Positions 36,542-44,198 of a stretch of DNA of 64,000 bases are shown here, piece after piece. The position numbers were made by a program, and so were the translations under genes. The notes under the pieces were generated by a model that saw only the letters and a program-made list of their open reading frames with translations, made no database searches and was not told the origin of the DNA. This DNA is from Rhizobiales bacterium TNE-4 (GTDB taxonomy: Bacteria > Pseudomonadota > Alphaproteobacteria > Rhizobiales > Beijerinckiaceae). The stretch covers positions 1-64,000 of the forward strand of contig JAHRCV010000005.1 in assembly GCA_019083985.1 (NCBI GenBank). The letters run 5' to 3'. Positions within the stretch are counted from its first letter, which is position 1. The number at the start of each line of letters is the position of its first letter.

Positions 36542-38386
36542 ATGATGAGTATGACGACACCTTTCAAAGTCGCCGCGGTTGAATTCAACCCGACCTTCAT
36601 GGAATTCGAGCAGAATATTGCTGGCGCTGCCGCGATGGCCGAGGAAGCCGCAAAAAACGGTGCGCGCCTCATCGTGCTGCCCGAAGCCGCCGTCTCGGGC
36701 TATATCTATCGCGATCTTGCGCAGTTCCTGCCCTTTATGGATACGGTGCCGGGCAAGACCACTGATGCCATGGCTGCCATCACCAGCAAGTATAATTGCT
36801 ACATCGCCATCGGCATTGCTGAAATCGATCGTGACACCGGGCTCACCTACAACACCGGCGCGCTGATTGGGCCGAAAGGCTTCATCGGCAAATACCGCAA
36901 GAACGGCCTCAACCCTTCCGATGTTTTGTGGTTCGTGCCCGGCAATACAGGCTATCCGGTTTTTGAAACCGAACTCGGCCGGATCACCATGATCATCTGC
37001 TATGATGATACATATTGGGAACCGGCCCGTGTCGCAGCGGTGAAGGGCTGCGATATCATTGCTTATATTTGCAGCTCGGACCGCGTGCTGCCGCAATTGG
37101 GCGCGGAAGCGGCAGGCAAACATTCGACCATTGCCGCCGTTCAACACCAATGCGCATGGAATGGTCTCGCCATGGTTGCCGCTGATCGCAACAATGCGGA
37201 AACCAATCCCACCACCGGCATCACAGTGACGTATGGTGGCGCGGCCTCGATCTGGCAGGCCGATGGCGAACGGATCGCGCACGCAGCGAGCACGAATTAT
37301 ACGGCGACCATGGCCGATCAAGGCGTGATCATCTATGGCATGTTGGATCCTGCGAAGTTCAACAATGCGCAGAAGGCGACACTCGAGCGCCGTCGTCCGG
37401 AACTTTATAGCGATATTGCGTTCTATCGCGCCCCCACTGACAGCGCGGCGTCGAAGACCGCGCATACGGTGCGCGCTGCAGCGTTTCAATACCGCATCGA
37501 TACCAATGCCTTCGATGACAATCTGCGCCGTTGCGCCGCAATGGTAGAGAAGGCACAACAGGCGAAGCAAACATTCGATCTGATTGTGCTGCCGGCCTTC
37601 TCCTTCTGCGGACCAGTCACTAAGGAGAATGCAGCGAACCTTGCCGAGAATGCGCTGGGCCGCAGCGTGCAGGCCGCGAGCGATTTCGCTGTCCGCCTGA
37701 AATCGCATCTTGTTGCGAGCTTCATCGAACGCGCAACGGACGGCCTCTATCACACCGCCATCCTGATCAGCCCTGATGGCAAGATCGTCGGCCAATACCG
37801 CCAGACGCATCTTGATCCCGCTCTCGACGGCGTTTTGAAAGCTGGGGCCGACCTGCCCGTGTTCGACACCGCGATCGGGCGCGTCGGCCTGATGTTGAAC
37901 GATGATTTCCGCTTCCCCGAAGCGTCGGCCGTTCTCGCGCTGCGCCGCGCCGATATCATTGCAGCCCCCGTTTCATGGTCGGGCGAATATGGCGGGCGCT
38001 TGCAGGATGCAGCCGGCCTCTTTGATCATCCCTACGCGTCCAACACGATGATCTTCTGGTATGCGGCGGCGAAAACGGCACAAGCCTACACCGTGGTCGC
38101 CAATGCCGTTTCGAACGGCGTGATGGGATCAAGTGGCATCTTCACCATCAACCCGATCGATTCCCTCGAAGGGCCAGTCATTGGCTCAGTCGACAATGAA
38201 GAGATCGTCAGCGCCTCCTTCACCACGCTCGGCGAAGGCTCATGGATGAACCAGACGAAGCTCATCGGTGGCCGTCGGGCCGACCTTGCGGCCCCCCTCA
38301 CCTTCCCACTGTCCTCAAAAGCGCTGGCGGCGTGGCGCGGCGAAGCGGGGTTCGTGATTGATGCCTGGGCCGCCTACCGGCAATAG
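36542..38386 (+). CDS. Tandem two-domain nitrilase-superfamily protein, 614 aa
   Basis: Two complete C-N hydrolase domains in one chain. Domain 1 (about 5-290) has the catalytic triad Glu48 (LPEAAVSGY), Lys120 (KYRKNGL) and Cys153 (ICYDDTYWE), so it should hydrolyse an amide or nitrile. Domain 2 (about 308-610) keeps the fold motifs, but the equivalent positions are Ala352 (LPAFSFCG), Gln421 (QYRQTHL) and Asn453 (LNDDFRFPE), so it should be inactive. The upstream frame is open to 35921 over the TRIC gene; the ATG at 36542-36544 just after the TRIC stop is the start (36545 and 36551 are alternatives). A strong terminator follows. Substrate unknown. Confidence 0.85.
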   Translation: MMSMTTPFKVAAVEFNPTFMEFEQNIAGAAAMAEEAAKNGARLIVLPEAAVSGYIYRDLAQFLPFMDTVPGKTTDAMAAITSKYNCYIAIGIAEIDRDTGLTYNTGALIGPKGFIGKYRKNGLNPSDVLWFVPGNTGYPVFETELGRITMIICYDDTYWEPARVAAVKGCDIIAYICSSDRVLPQLGAEAAGKHSTIAAVQHQCAWNGLAMVAADRNNAETNPTTGITVTYGGAASIWQADGERIAHAASTNYTATMADQGVIIYGMLDPAKFNNAQKATLERRRPELYSDIAFYRAPTDSAASKTAHTVRAAAFQYRIDTNAFDDNLRRCAAMVEKAQQAKQTFDLIVLPAFSFCGPVTKENAANLAENALGRSVQAASDFAVRLKSHLVASFIERATDGLYHTAILISPDGKIVGQYRQTHLDPALDGVLKAGADLPVFDTAIGRVGLMLNDDFRFPEASAVLALRRADIIAAPVSWSGEYGGRLQDAAGLFDHPYASNTMIFWYAAAKTAQAYTVVANAVSNGVMGSSGIFTINPIDSLEGPVIGSVDNEEIVSASFTTLGEGSWMNQTKLIGGRRADLAAPLTFPLSSKALAAWRGEAGFVIDAWAAYRQ

Positions 38387-38404
38387 GGCACAAGCGTCGC
38401 AAAC

Positions 38405-38434
38405 AAAAAGCGGGCCGAGCGGCCCGCTTTTTTC
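38405..38434. terminator. Bidirectional terminator between nitrilase and dksA
   Basis: AAAAAGCGGGCC-GAGC-GGCCCGCTTTTTT is almost perfectly symmetrical, with A-runs and T-runs on both flanks, so it can serve both convergent genes. Confidence 0.92.
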
Positions 38435-38454
38435 ATGTTCGGATGATGGCAGGA

Positions 38455-38871
38455 TCAATCGTCCCGATAGACCTTCTCGTTCCGCTCATGACGCTCCTGC
38501 GCTTCGAGCGAGAGCGTCGCGATGGGCCGGGCTTCGAGGCGACGCAGCGAGATCGGCTCGCCGGTTTCCTCGCAATAGCCATAGGTGCCGTCTTCGATCC
38601 GCGAGAGTGCGGCGTCGATCTTCGAAATCAGCTTGCGCTGCCGATCCCGCGCGCGCAATTCAATGGCGCGATCGGTTTCCGATGAGGCGCGATCGGCGAG
38701 ATCAGGATGGTTCTCGCTCTCATTCTGCAGGGCCGCGAGCGTCTCGCGCGCTTCCCGCAAAATGTCCTCTTTCCAGTTCAGCAGCTTGCGCCGGAAATAT
38801 TCCTTCTGACGCTCGTTCATGAACGGTTCTTGATCGCTGGGCCGATACTCTGCATCAAGGACTGTCGCCAT
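38455..38871 (-). CDS. dksA: RNA polymerase-binding transcription factor DksA
   Basis: Secondary-channel regulator acting with ppGpp. Coiled-coil arms surround DLADRASSETDRAIELRARDR, which includes the tip-region Asp and Ala residues (DxxDxA type). The zinc-finger region YCEETGEPISLRRLEARPIATLS retains one cysteine instead of four. I recall this one-Cys form as normal for alphaproteobacterial DksA. 138 aa. A second in-frame ATG (MNERQKEYF, residue 18) exists but the longer form is the usual one. Confidence 0.93.
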   Translation of the reverse strand: MATVLDAEYRPSDQEPFMNERQKEYFRRKLLNWKEDILREARETLAALQNESENHPDLADRASSETDRAIELRARDRQRKLISKIDAALSRIEDGTYGYCEETGEPISLRRLEARPIATLSLEAQERHERNEKVYRDD

Positions 38872-39358
38872 AGGCTTTTAAAACCTTTTTGTTGCCGAAC
38901 TCGTGTGGCGCGCCCTTATAACGAGGGGTGAGCATGGGGGCAACGTCCAAAAGAGACCACCGAACGCCGCTCTCCCCAGCGATTTCTTATCGCCGACGTA
39001 ATGTTCGCCGACCACATTCAAGAGGCCAAAATCCTACAGCTTGGGCATTGGGTTGTTTCTCAAAAAATTGGTTGTTGGGTTCGTTCTGCAAGAATGTATG
39101 AACCGCATTGACTGACGAAAGGGCGACCACTCACTCGCGTTGAGCGTCAACTCAAACTTACAGGGCGCCTAAAGGTGCCGTGGACCGCTAAGGGCGGAAT
39201 ACTACATAAAAGCCAACGATTTCAGATTTTTAGACCAAGTTTAGCTTTGTTCTGCCAAAATCACTCACAACCACACGAAACCTAACATAGCTTCCGCTAA
39301 TGCTAACTAGCGTACTGTGACCGATACTGTTCGAGAAAAACATTTCCCATCGTAATCG
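38872..39358. other. Intergenic region between dksA and the phage-like module
   Basis: About 490 bases without a supported gene. It contains a 36-codon frame (39001-39111) without ribosome-binding site and an unremarkable AT-richer stretch at 39200-39358. It marks the transition from core to accessory DNA; no tRNA, att-like repeat or integrase is seen here. Confidence 0.45.
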
Positions 39359-39592
39359 TTACTCTTTTAGCCTCACACCTGGCTTTTCATCGGGCGTTCC
39401 AATGAACTCGACACCGGCCTCTTCGAAGGTGCGTTTTAGATCGGCCAATGTCCGAGGATGTGCCGCAGGCACACCATCTTGCCGCTCAAACCGCTGAATG
39501 GTCGCCAAACTCACTCCTGAAGCTTCAGCAAGCTCACGAGCGGACCAAGATAACAAACCGCGAGCAGCACGGATTTGTGCAGAAGAAAGCAT
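39359..39592 (-). CDS. XRE-family helix-turn-helix regulator, 77 aa
   Basis: Cro/CI-type DNA-binding protein consisting of little more than the HTH: IRAARGLLSWSARELAEASG then VSLATIQRFERQDG with the recognition helix, followed by a C-terminal strand (GVEFIGTPDEKPGVRL). It is divergent from the 448-aa gene, and a strong inverted repeat covers both promoters (39601-39642), so it probably represses itself and the recombination module, like a phage immunity repressor. Confidence 0.85.
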   Translation of the reverse strand: MLSSAQIRAARGLLSWSARELAEASGVSLATIQRFERQDGVPAAHPRTLADLKRTFEEAGVEFIGTPDEKPGVRLKE

Positions 39593-39593
39593 A

Positions 39594-39642
39594 TTGACAT
39601 TTGCCTTAATTGCACTAAATTACCTCATATAAGGCAATTAAG
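39594..39642 (+). promoter_or_regulatory. Promoter with overlapping inverted-repeat operator
   Basis: TTGACA at 39594-39599 and TAAATT 16 bases later form a plausible sigma-70 promoter toward the 448-aa gene. TTGCCTTAATTGC (39601-39613) and TAAGGCAATTAAG (39630-39642) are inverted relatives: both TTGCCTTA/TAAGGCAA and CTTAATTGC/GCAATTAAG pair across a spacer of about 20 bases. The left arm lies 9 bases before the XRE start codon. Confidence 0.65.
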
Positions 39643-39655
39643 CGGATTTACACTA

Positions 39656-41002
39656 ATGAAGCTCACCTACTGGCACTCCGCCCTTCAAGGCAAATCTTTT
39701 CCTATCCACGAAAATGATCCTCAGGAGGGATGGTACCGGACGCGACCGAGGAAGGGGTACCGGAGTTTGCCGGTTCGGATCTGGCGGGATGAGGGGTCGG
39801 GAGCGCTTTTGGCTCTGAGGGATGGCAAGCGGGTCGATCCTTATGAGGTCTGGACGTGGGTGTGTCTGAACCCTGTGTCGGTGGAGGCCTATGAGGCGGT
39901 CTTGGTGCAAGGGGCGCAGTGGCCTGACGAGATTGGGTTAGTTGGGCAGGGTTTGGGTGACGGCGGTTCACGCCAGTCTCATGCAGAGCACAGGAAGCTT
40001 CGGTCCGATGGCGCAAGGCCTGTCAAACTGACAGCGAAGGTCACTGAACCGACTGCCACATCAGACATGCGGACTGCCAATGTGTCATCAGCGCGATCCG
40101 TGCGGAGCCACTCTTCGAACGCTACTCATGCGGCTGTCAATTTGTCATACGCTGCCGCAGTGGTGAACAGTCATTCTGACAGCAAGGTTCAATCAACCGT
40201 CAATATGACAGCCGGTCATCTTACTAAGAACCGTCAATCTGACAGTTGGGCGCAGAGCGCTGACAACGTGACAACCAATGCACGATCAGTTGACAGGCAG
40301 GTTCTCGCATTGAGCAATCACTCCGAGACAATCCCTTTGTCGGATCATGGACGGTTGGGACATAACAGCCAAACACATGTCACGGATTGCAATGAGCTTG
40401 AGAGCGAGGACATTGCCGTCACACTCAAGCAGGACTTGTCGGCGCTGAAGTCCGATGTCTTGGCCTGGCTTTCTGAAGTGGGCGAAATTGTTGATCAAGT
40501 CACAGCCGATCGCTGCGCCAATTATGCGGAAGCCTTCTCTGATCTCGAGAAGAAGGCCGAAGGGTTCAGAACAGCTGAGAAGAAGCCCATCTTGGAACGA
40601 GGCCGGGCCATTGATCAGCGATGGAAGCCGATTGTGTCTCAAGCCGATGAAGCCAAGCGCCTCTGCAAGAAAGCCCTTGAGCCCTTCCTCATTTCTGAGA
40701 CCGAGCGTTTGGAAAAGGAGTTGATAGAACAGCTTCAGGCGGAGAATGGCGATCTCTCGGTTCTGAGCTCACTCTCGATACCCGCTAAAGCCGGTACCTT
40801 TGGTCGGACGATCTCGCTGAGGCGGGTGCGTAAGATTGTGGTGTCTGATCGCACGGCTCTTATCACCCACTACCATCGCGATCCGCGCTTCTTGAATGAT
40901 GAGGCTGTCCAGAAGCTTTTGGCCAAATTGGCAGAGCATGATCTGCAAGCAGGTCTATCTGTGCCCGGTGCGGACAGTGTCGAGGAGAAGGTCGCGGCCT
41001 AA
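39656..41002 (+). CDS. Unknown phage-like protein, 448 aa, with embedded dyad array
   Basis: Not a family I can name. N-terminal domain about 1-100: MKLTYWHSALQGKSFPIHEN, GWYRTRPRKGYRSLPVRIWR, then VWTWVCLNPVSVEAYE. Residues about 120-210 are a polar Ser/Thr/Asn linker, the part encoded by the seven-dyad array. The C-terminal 170 residues are mostly helical and charged, with a probable coiled coil (EKKAEGFRTAEKKPILERGR, DEAKRLCKKALEPFLISETE), and end with a basic strand region. Start at ATG 39656 lies within the controlled promoter's transcript; the frame upstream to 39575 overlaps the operator. Position directly before a RecT gene suggests a partner in phage-type recombination or replication. 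Confidence 0.7.
   Translation: MKLTYWHSALQGKSFPIHENDPQEGWYRTRPRKGYRSLPVRIWRDEGSGALLALRDGKRVDPYEVWTWVCLNPVSVEAYEAVLVQGAQWPDEIGLVGQGLGDGGSRQSHAEHRKLRSDGARPVKLTAKVTEPTATSDMRTANVSSARSVRSHSSNATHAAVNLSYAAAVVNSHSDSKVQSTVNMTAGHLTKNRQSDSWAQSADNVTTNARSVDRQVLALSNHSETIPLSDHGRLGHNSQTHVTDCNELESEDIAVTLKQDLSALKSDVLAWLSEVGEIVDQVTADRCANYAEAFSDLEKKAEGFRTAEKKPILERGRAIDQRWKPIVSQADEAKRLCKKALEPFLISETERLEKELIEQLQAENGDLSVLSSLSIPAKAGTFGRTISLRRVRKIVVSDRTALITHYHRDPRFLNDEAVQKLLAKLAEHDLQAGLSVPGADSVEEKVAA
40021..40273 (+). repeat. Seven 13-bp dyads (iteron-like array) inside a gene
   Basis: Sites start at 40021, 40075, 40135, 40169, 40198, 40232 and 40261, each 13 bases. In order they read TGTCA-AAC-TGACA, TGCCA-ATG-TGTCA, TGTCA-ATT-TGTCA, AGTCA-TTC-TGACA, CGTCA-ATA-TGACA, CGTCA-ATC-TGACA and TGACA-ACG-TGACA. 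Spacings are 54, 60, 34, 29, 34 and 29 bases; the last pairs sum to 63, about six helical turns. Five sites fall in one codon phase and two in another. A further TGACA half-site is at 40291-40295. A protein-binding array, such as a replication origin or partition-type site, is inferred. Confidence 0.65.
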
Positions 41003-41313
41003 AGATCCAATCGGCGCGCTGGTTTGGCGGTTCCTCGAAGCCCTTTGGTACGGCCCTTCCGTTCAGCGCTGAGGTTTTGAGGATCTGATTAGACCCTCAA
41101 AGCGCCTTCGGACGGCACGAGCGTTCTCTGAGAGCGTTCTCTACGTTCATAGCCTTCCCTGGATTGGTCCTTTGATGACCAAAACAGGTCAGCATTCAAA
41201 ATAATCACACGGTCAATACCGACCAGTTTGGCGCGCCAAAAGGCTTTGGCGTTAACGGCAGAGCTTTTTCTGGTCAGACAACACGAGAGCAAGTGAGAGG
41301 CAGAGAAACAATC
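41003..41313. other. Intergenic region with 14-bp perfect palindrome
   Basis: No gene in about 310 bases. TTTGGCGCGCCAAA at 41227-41240 is a perfect palindrome, placed 74 bases before the recT-like start, and looks like a dimeric regulator's site. The region presumably contains a second promoter for recT and the HNH gene. Confidence 0.5.
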
Positions 41314-43035
41314 ATGGCTTTGAGCAAAAAGAACACCCACACACATCCATCGACGTCCTGGGAGTATGACAATGATGTACGGGCAGGATCAGGCCCGTTT
41401 GGATTGCCTGATGGTCGTAGAGCCTCAAACACATCAGCTTCTCACCATGGTTTTGATGAGGAGGTATCTGCGTTCCAGAGACCTGCACGTCCCCGCCGGC
41501 GTGATCTGATGGCGGGATCACGCCCACGGCCCATCGTTCCTAAATCCCTCTCAGAAGCCTATCGGATCGCCCAAGCTGTTTGTGCCGCCAAGATGGCGCC
41601 TAAAGGGCTTGATACGCCTGAGGCCTGCATGATCGCGATCATGCATGGATTGGAAGTGGGTCTCTCTCCCCTCTCAGCTCTTCAGCGCATTGCCGTCATC
41701 AATGGACGGCCCACCATCTGGGGTGATGGAGCACTCGCTCTCGTCAAAGCCTCGGGCCTGTGTGAAGCCATTGAGGAATGGATTGAGGGGGATGATCCTC
41801 AATCATGGATCGCGATCTGTAATCTCATCCGCAAACATGACCCGGTCCCGGTCGAACGCCGCTTCTCAACAGAGGACGCCAAGCGCGCCAAGCTCTGGGG
41901 CAAATCAGGCCCCTGGTCAGACTACCCCAAGCGCATACTGCAAATGCGGGCCCGTGCCTTCGCCCTCAGAGACGCCTTCCCCGATGTTCTTGGAGGTCTC
42001 TATCTCACCGAAGAGTTTGTGGCGGAGCCTGAGGCAGAAGCCCAATCGGTAATGCGTTTCGAAACTGAAGAGCCATTGGAAGCAGGCGCCAGTCTTAGGC
42101 CTCAGACACACCCAGAACCTGAGACAAGGGCAAAGTCTGAAGTGAGGTCGGAGACCGAAGCACATCCTCAGCCACGGTTTAAACCTGAGATGCAGGGTGA
42201 AGCTGGATCAGGATTTGAGTTTTGGAACGGCGCGAGGTCGGTAGCGAGCTTGAGACCTGATAAAGCAGCGGAACCGCAAGCAAATGCGCTGCCGACCAAC
42301 AGCGACAATACCGATGTTGGTCATGCAACCGCTCCAGATACTGCGTCCGAAAGGTTTGAACGCGCGCAATCGAATGACGCCTCAATCAACGCCAGTGGCG
42401 ATTGGAAGACCGAAGAAGGCGACGGGCAGGCCAACGCCGCGTCAGTGTTGGTACCCACAATCTCTTCACCACTTCCGCCACTCGCTAATCTCCGACGGTC
42501 GCGATCCATGCCGCGCCACATCAGAGCCCTGCGGTTCCGCAATCAATGGTCGGTCAAACAACCCCGAGGGCCGCGTAAAGAGCTGAGCCAAACCAACGCT
42601 GTCTCATCGGATCAGGGACAATCATCATCTCCTCAAAGGCAATCACCGTCATCGTCGTTCGAAGGGCCGTCGTCATTCTATGCCAAAGCGCCTTCATCGC
42701 CAGAACAGGCATACTCAAGTGATCGAGTGGCATCACGACGGACGAGCTCTTTGGAGATCCAAAGGCAGTCCGTTCCAGAGCCAAGCTTAACTCTCTCAAT
42801 GACAACACAAGGCCAAGGCTTCATCCCGCCTGATGACATTACCGCTCACCTCGATCTCTATGACGCAGCCCTGTGCTGCGCCACGGATCCAGAAACCCTC
42901 GCTGAGATTGCCGAAGAGTTCACTGAGCGTCTTTCACAGCTTCCACGATCAAGCAGGAATGCCGCTGAACTGATCTTCGAAAAGCATCAAACGCGGATTG
43001 GCGATACTCCAACCCATGGAGACCGTCATGACTAA
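41314..43035 (+). CDS. RecT-family annealing protein with long C-terminal tail, 573 aa
   Basis: Residues about 75-240 match phage RecT-type single-strand annealing proteins: SLSEAYRIAQAVCAAKMAPK, EACMIAIMHGLEVGLSPLSA, LQRIAVINGRPTIWGDGALA, FSTEDAKRAKLWGKSGPW and ILQMRARAFALRDAFPDVLG. The following 330 residues are low-complexity and polar (repeated ETE/PE/Q-rich and Ser/Arg-rich stretches), ending in a small conserved-looking helix pair (DDITAHLDLYDAALCCATDPETLAEIAEEF). RecT proteins are usually 250-350 aa, so the tail is exceptional. ATG 41314 (MALSKKN) is preferred over GTG 41293. The HNH gene overlaps its end by 8 bases. Confidence 0.78.
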   Translation: MALSKKNTHTHPSTSWEYDNDVRAGSGPFGLPDGRRASNTSASHHGFDEEVSAFQRPARPRRRDLMAGSRPRPIVPKSLSEAYRIAQAVCAAKMAPKGLDTPEACMIAIMHGLEVGLSPLSALQRIAVINGRPTIWGDGALALVKASGLCEAIEEWIEGDDPQSWIAICNLIRKHDPVPVERRFSTEDAKRAKLWGKSGPWSDYPKRILQMRARAFALRDAFPDVLGGLYLTEEFVAEPEAEAQSVMRFETEEPLEAGASLRPQTHPEPETRAKSEVRSETEAHPQPRFKPEMQGEAGSGFEFWNGARSVASLRPDKAAEPQANALPTNSDNTDVGHATAPDTASERFERAQSNDASINASGDWKTEEGDGQANAASVLVPTISSPLPPLANLRRSRSMPRHIRALRFRNQWSVKQPRGPRKELSQTNAVSSDQGQSSSPQRQSPSSSFEGPSSFYAKAPSSPEQAYSSDRVASRRTSSLEIQRQSVPEPSLTLSMTTQGQGFIPPDDITAHLDLYDAALCCATDPETLAEIAEEFTERLSQLPRSSRNAAELIFEKHQTRIGDTPTHGDRHD

Positions 43036-43369
43036 GCGCAGGACATTTTCTTCAAAAGAGCGCCTTGCATACTTCCTGCAAGCCAAGGGTCATTGCGCGC
43101 AATGCTCGCTCAAAATCACCCCAGGAAAGCGATGGGATCTCGACCATGTCATCCCGCTATCCCTTGGCGGCTCCAATGACATCACCAATCTCCAGGTCCT
43201 CTGCCAAGCCTGCCATACACAAAAGACAAAATCTGATGTCTCATCAAATGCCAAAGCACGGCGTATTCAGTTGAGACACCTTGGAGCCACGCGAAGTAAG
43301 CGGCCGCTGCCTTGTGGACGGAAGTCGCCTTTTAAAAGGACCATTGAAGGAATGGTCGTTAGGCGTTGA
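43028..43369 (+). CDS. HNH endonuclease, 113 aa
   Basis: Compact HNH nuclease: CAQCSLKI zinc-type knuckle, WDLDHVIPLSLGGSND with the catalytic DH pair, NLQVLCQACHTQKT with the second knuckle and terminal His/Asn elements. ATG 43028-43030 is preceded by GGAG at 6-base spacing and overlaps the end of the recT-like gene; frame extension to 42998 is not needed. Small HNH proteins beside annealing proteins are typical of phage recombination modules. Confidence 0.88.
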   Translation: MTKRRTFSSKERLAYFLQAKGHCAQCSLKITPGKRWDLDHVIPLSLGGSNDITNLQVLCQACHTQKTKSDVSSNAKARRIQLRHLGATRSKRPLPCGRKSPFKRTIEGMVVRR

Positions 43370-44198
43370 TGCATGATGGATAATAATTCGGAAGAATTTC
43401 TTATAAGACAAAATTCTGCTGCTTTTTCTTTATGCCCCGATATTGCCCTAAAAGTTGATACGATATTGAATTATAAAACTTGCTAGCGCAAATGACCCGA
43501 AAGCATAATCACCTCAGCTCTAAGCATTGCGGGCCAGCTAGAGGCAAGTTATTAAGCCTGCAACGCATTAGGTAGCATTGGGGTTGGGTCAAAGGAAGGC
43601 CCATACATTTAATGAGCGTACCAAGCATCACGTAGTGAGCGATGTGATGGGAATAAATGAATTTATAGTGTCAAATTTAGTGGAAGACGCTTTAATGAAG
43701 CAGTCTCAAATCATGCCTTTATAGGACTGAAAACTCAGCCAGCCCCTAATGGCGGGGCCCTTCTTTTTCATATTCAATACCTTACCAAACCTAAGTATAT
43801 GATGTGGCTACACACTCTACGGCGAAAGCGAGGTTTTCTTGACGTTACTCTGACGCAGATCAGTATATTGGCGGCGTAACACGCCTAGATTCAAAACTTT
43901 CATCGAATACTCAGATACATACCTACCGTGGAATGAAGACATATTCCCAGCGCTTGAAACTTAATATTTCAACCTAAAATCATGTAGAAGCGCAGCGAAC
44001 AAAGTACCGAAAAGCATCCAAAAGCCCATTCAGATAACGCGAAATAATCATTATTTACTAAAGCTGAGCAACAACTGCGAGAATTTTTCAGTCAATTAGA
44101 AAGACAAAATATTCGCTTAAGCGAACGCCATTCATCCATGGCTATCAACGAACACGCATAGACGTACAACAACGTGAAAGTATAATTCCGCTTTGAGC
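43370..44198. other. Long gene-free region between phage module and giant autotransporter
   Basis: About 830 AT-rich bases without a supported coding region. Features seen are CATCAC/GTGATG inverted arms (43626-43631, 43644-43649) and a terminator-like hairpin at 43742-43769 on the plus strand. That hairpin is 370 bases after the HNH stop, so it may end a separate short transcript. No obvious terminator follows the giant gene's stop on the minus strand. Confidence 0.5.
43742..43769 (+). terminator. Rho-independent terminator without an adjacent gene
   Basis: GCCCC-(7-base loop)-GGGGC stem (43742-43746 with 43754-43758) followed by CCTTCTTTTTC. It may close the phage-module mRNA or a small RNA upstream. 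Confidence 0.5.

Noticed and set aside
36416-37810. 464-codon minus-strand frame opposite the nitrilase gene.
   Set aside because: Same reason: catalytic motifs of the nitrilase are on the plus strand, and the antisense frame lacks a start context.
39001-39111. 36-codon frame (MFADHIQEAK...) in the dksA/XRE gap.
   Set aside because: No ribosome-binding site, no partner and no conserved feature; too little to support a gene.
40021-40273. The repeated motif was first considered as a protein-level repeat (VNLS/VNMT).
   Set aside because: Two of the seven sites are in another codon phase and encode SDS instead, so protein repetition does not explain it.
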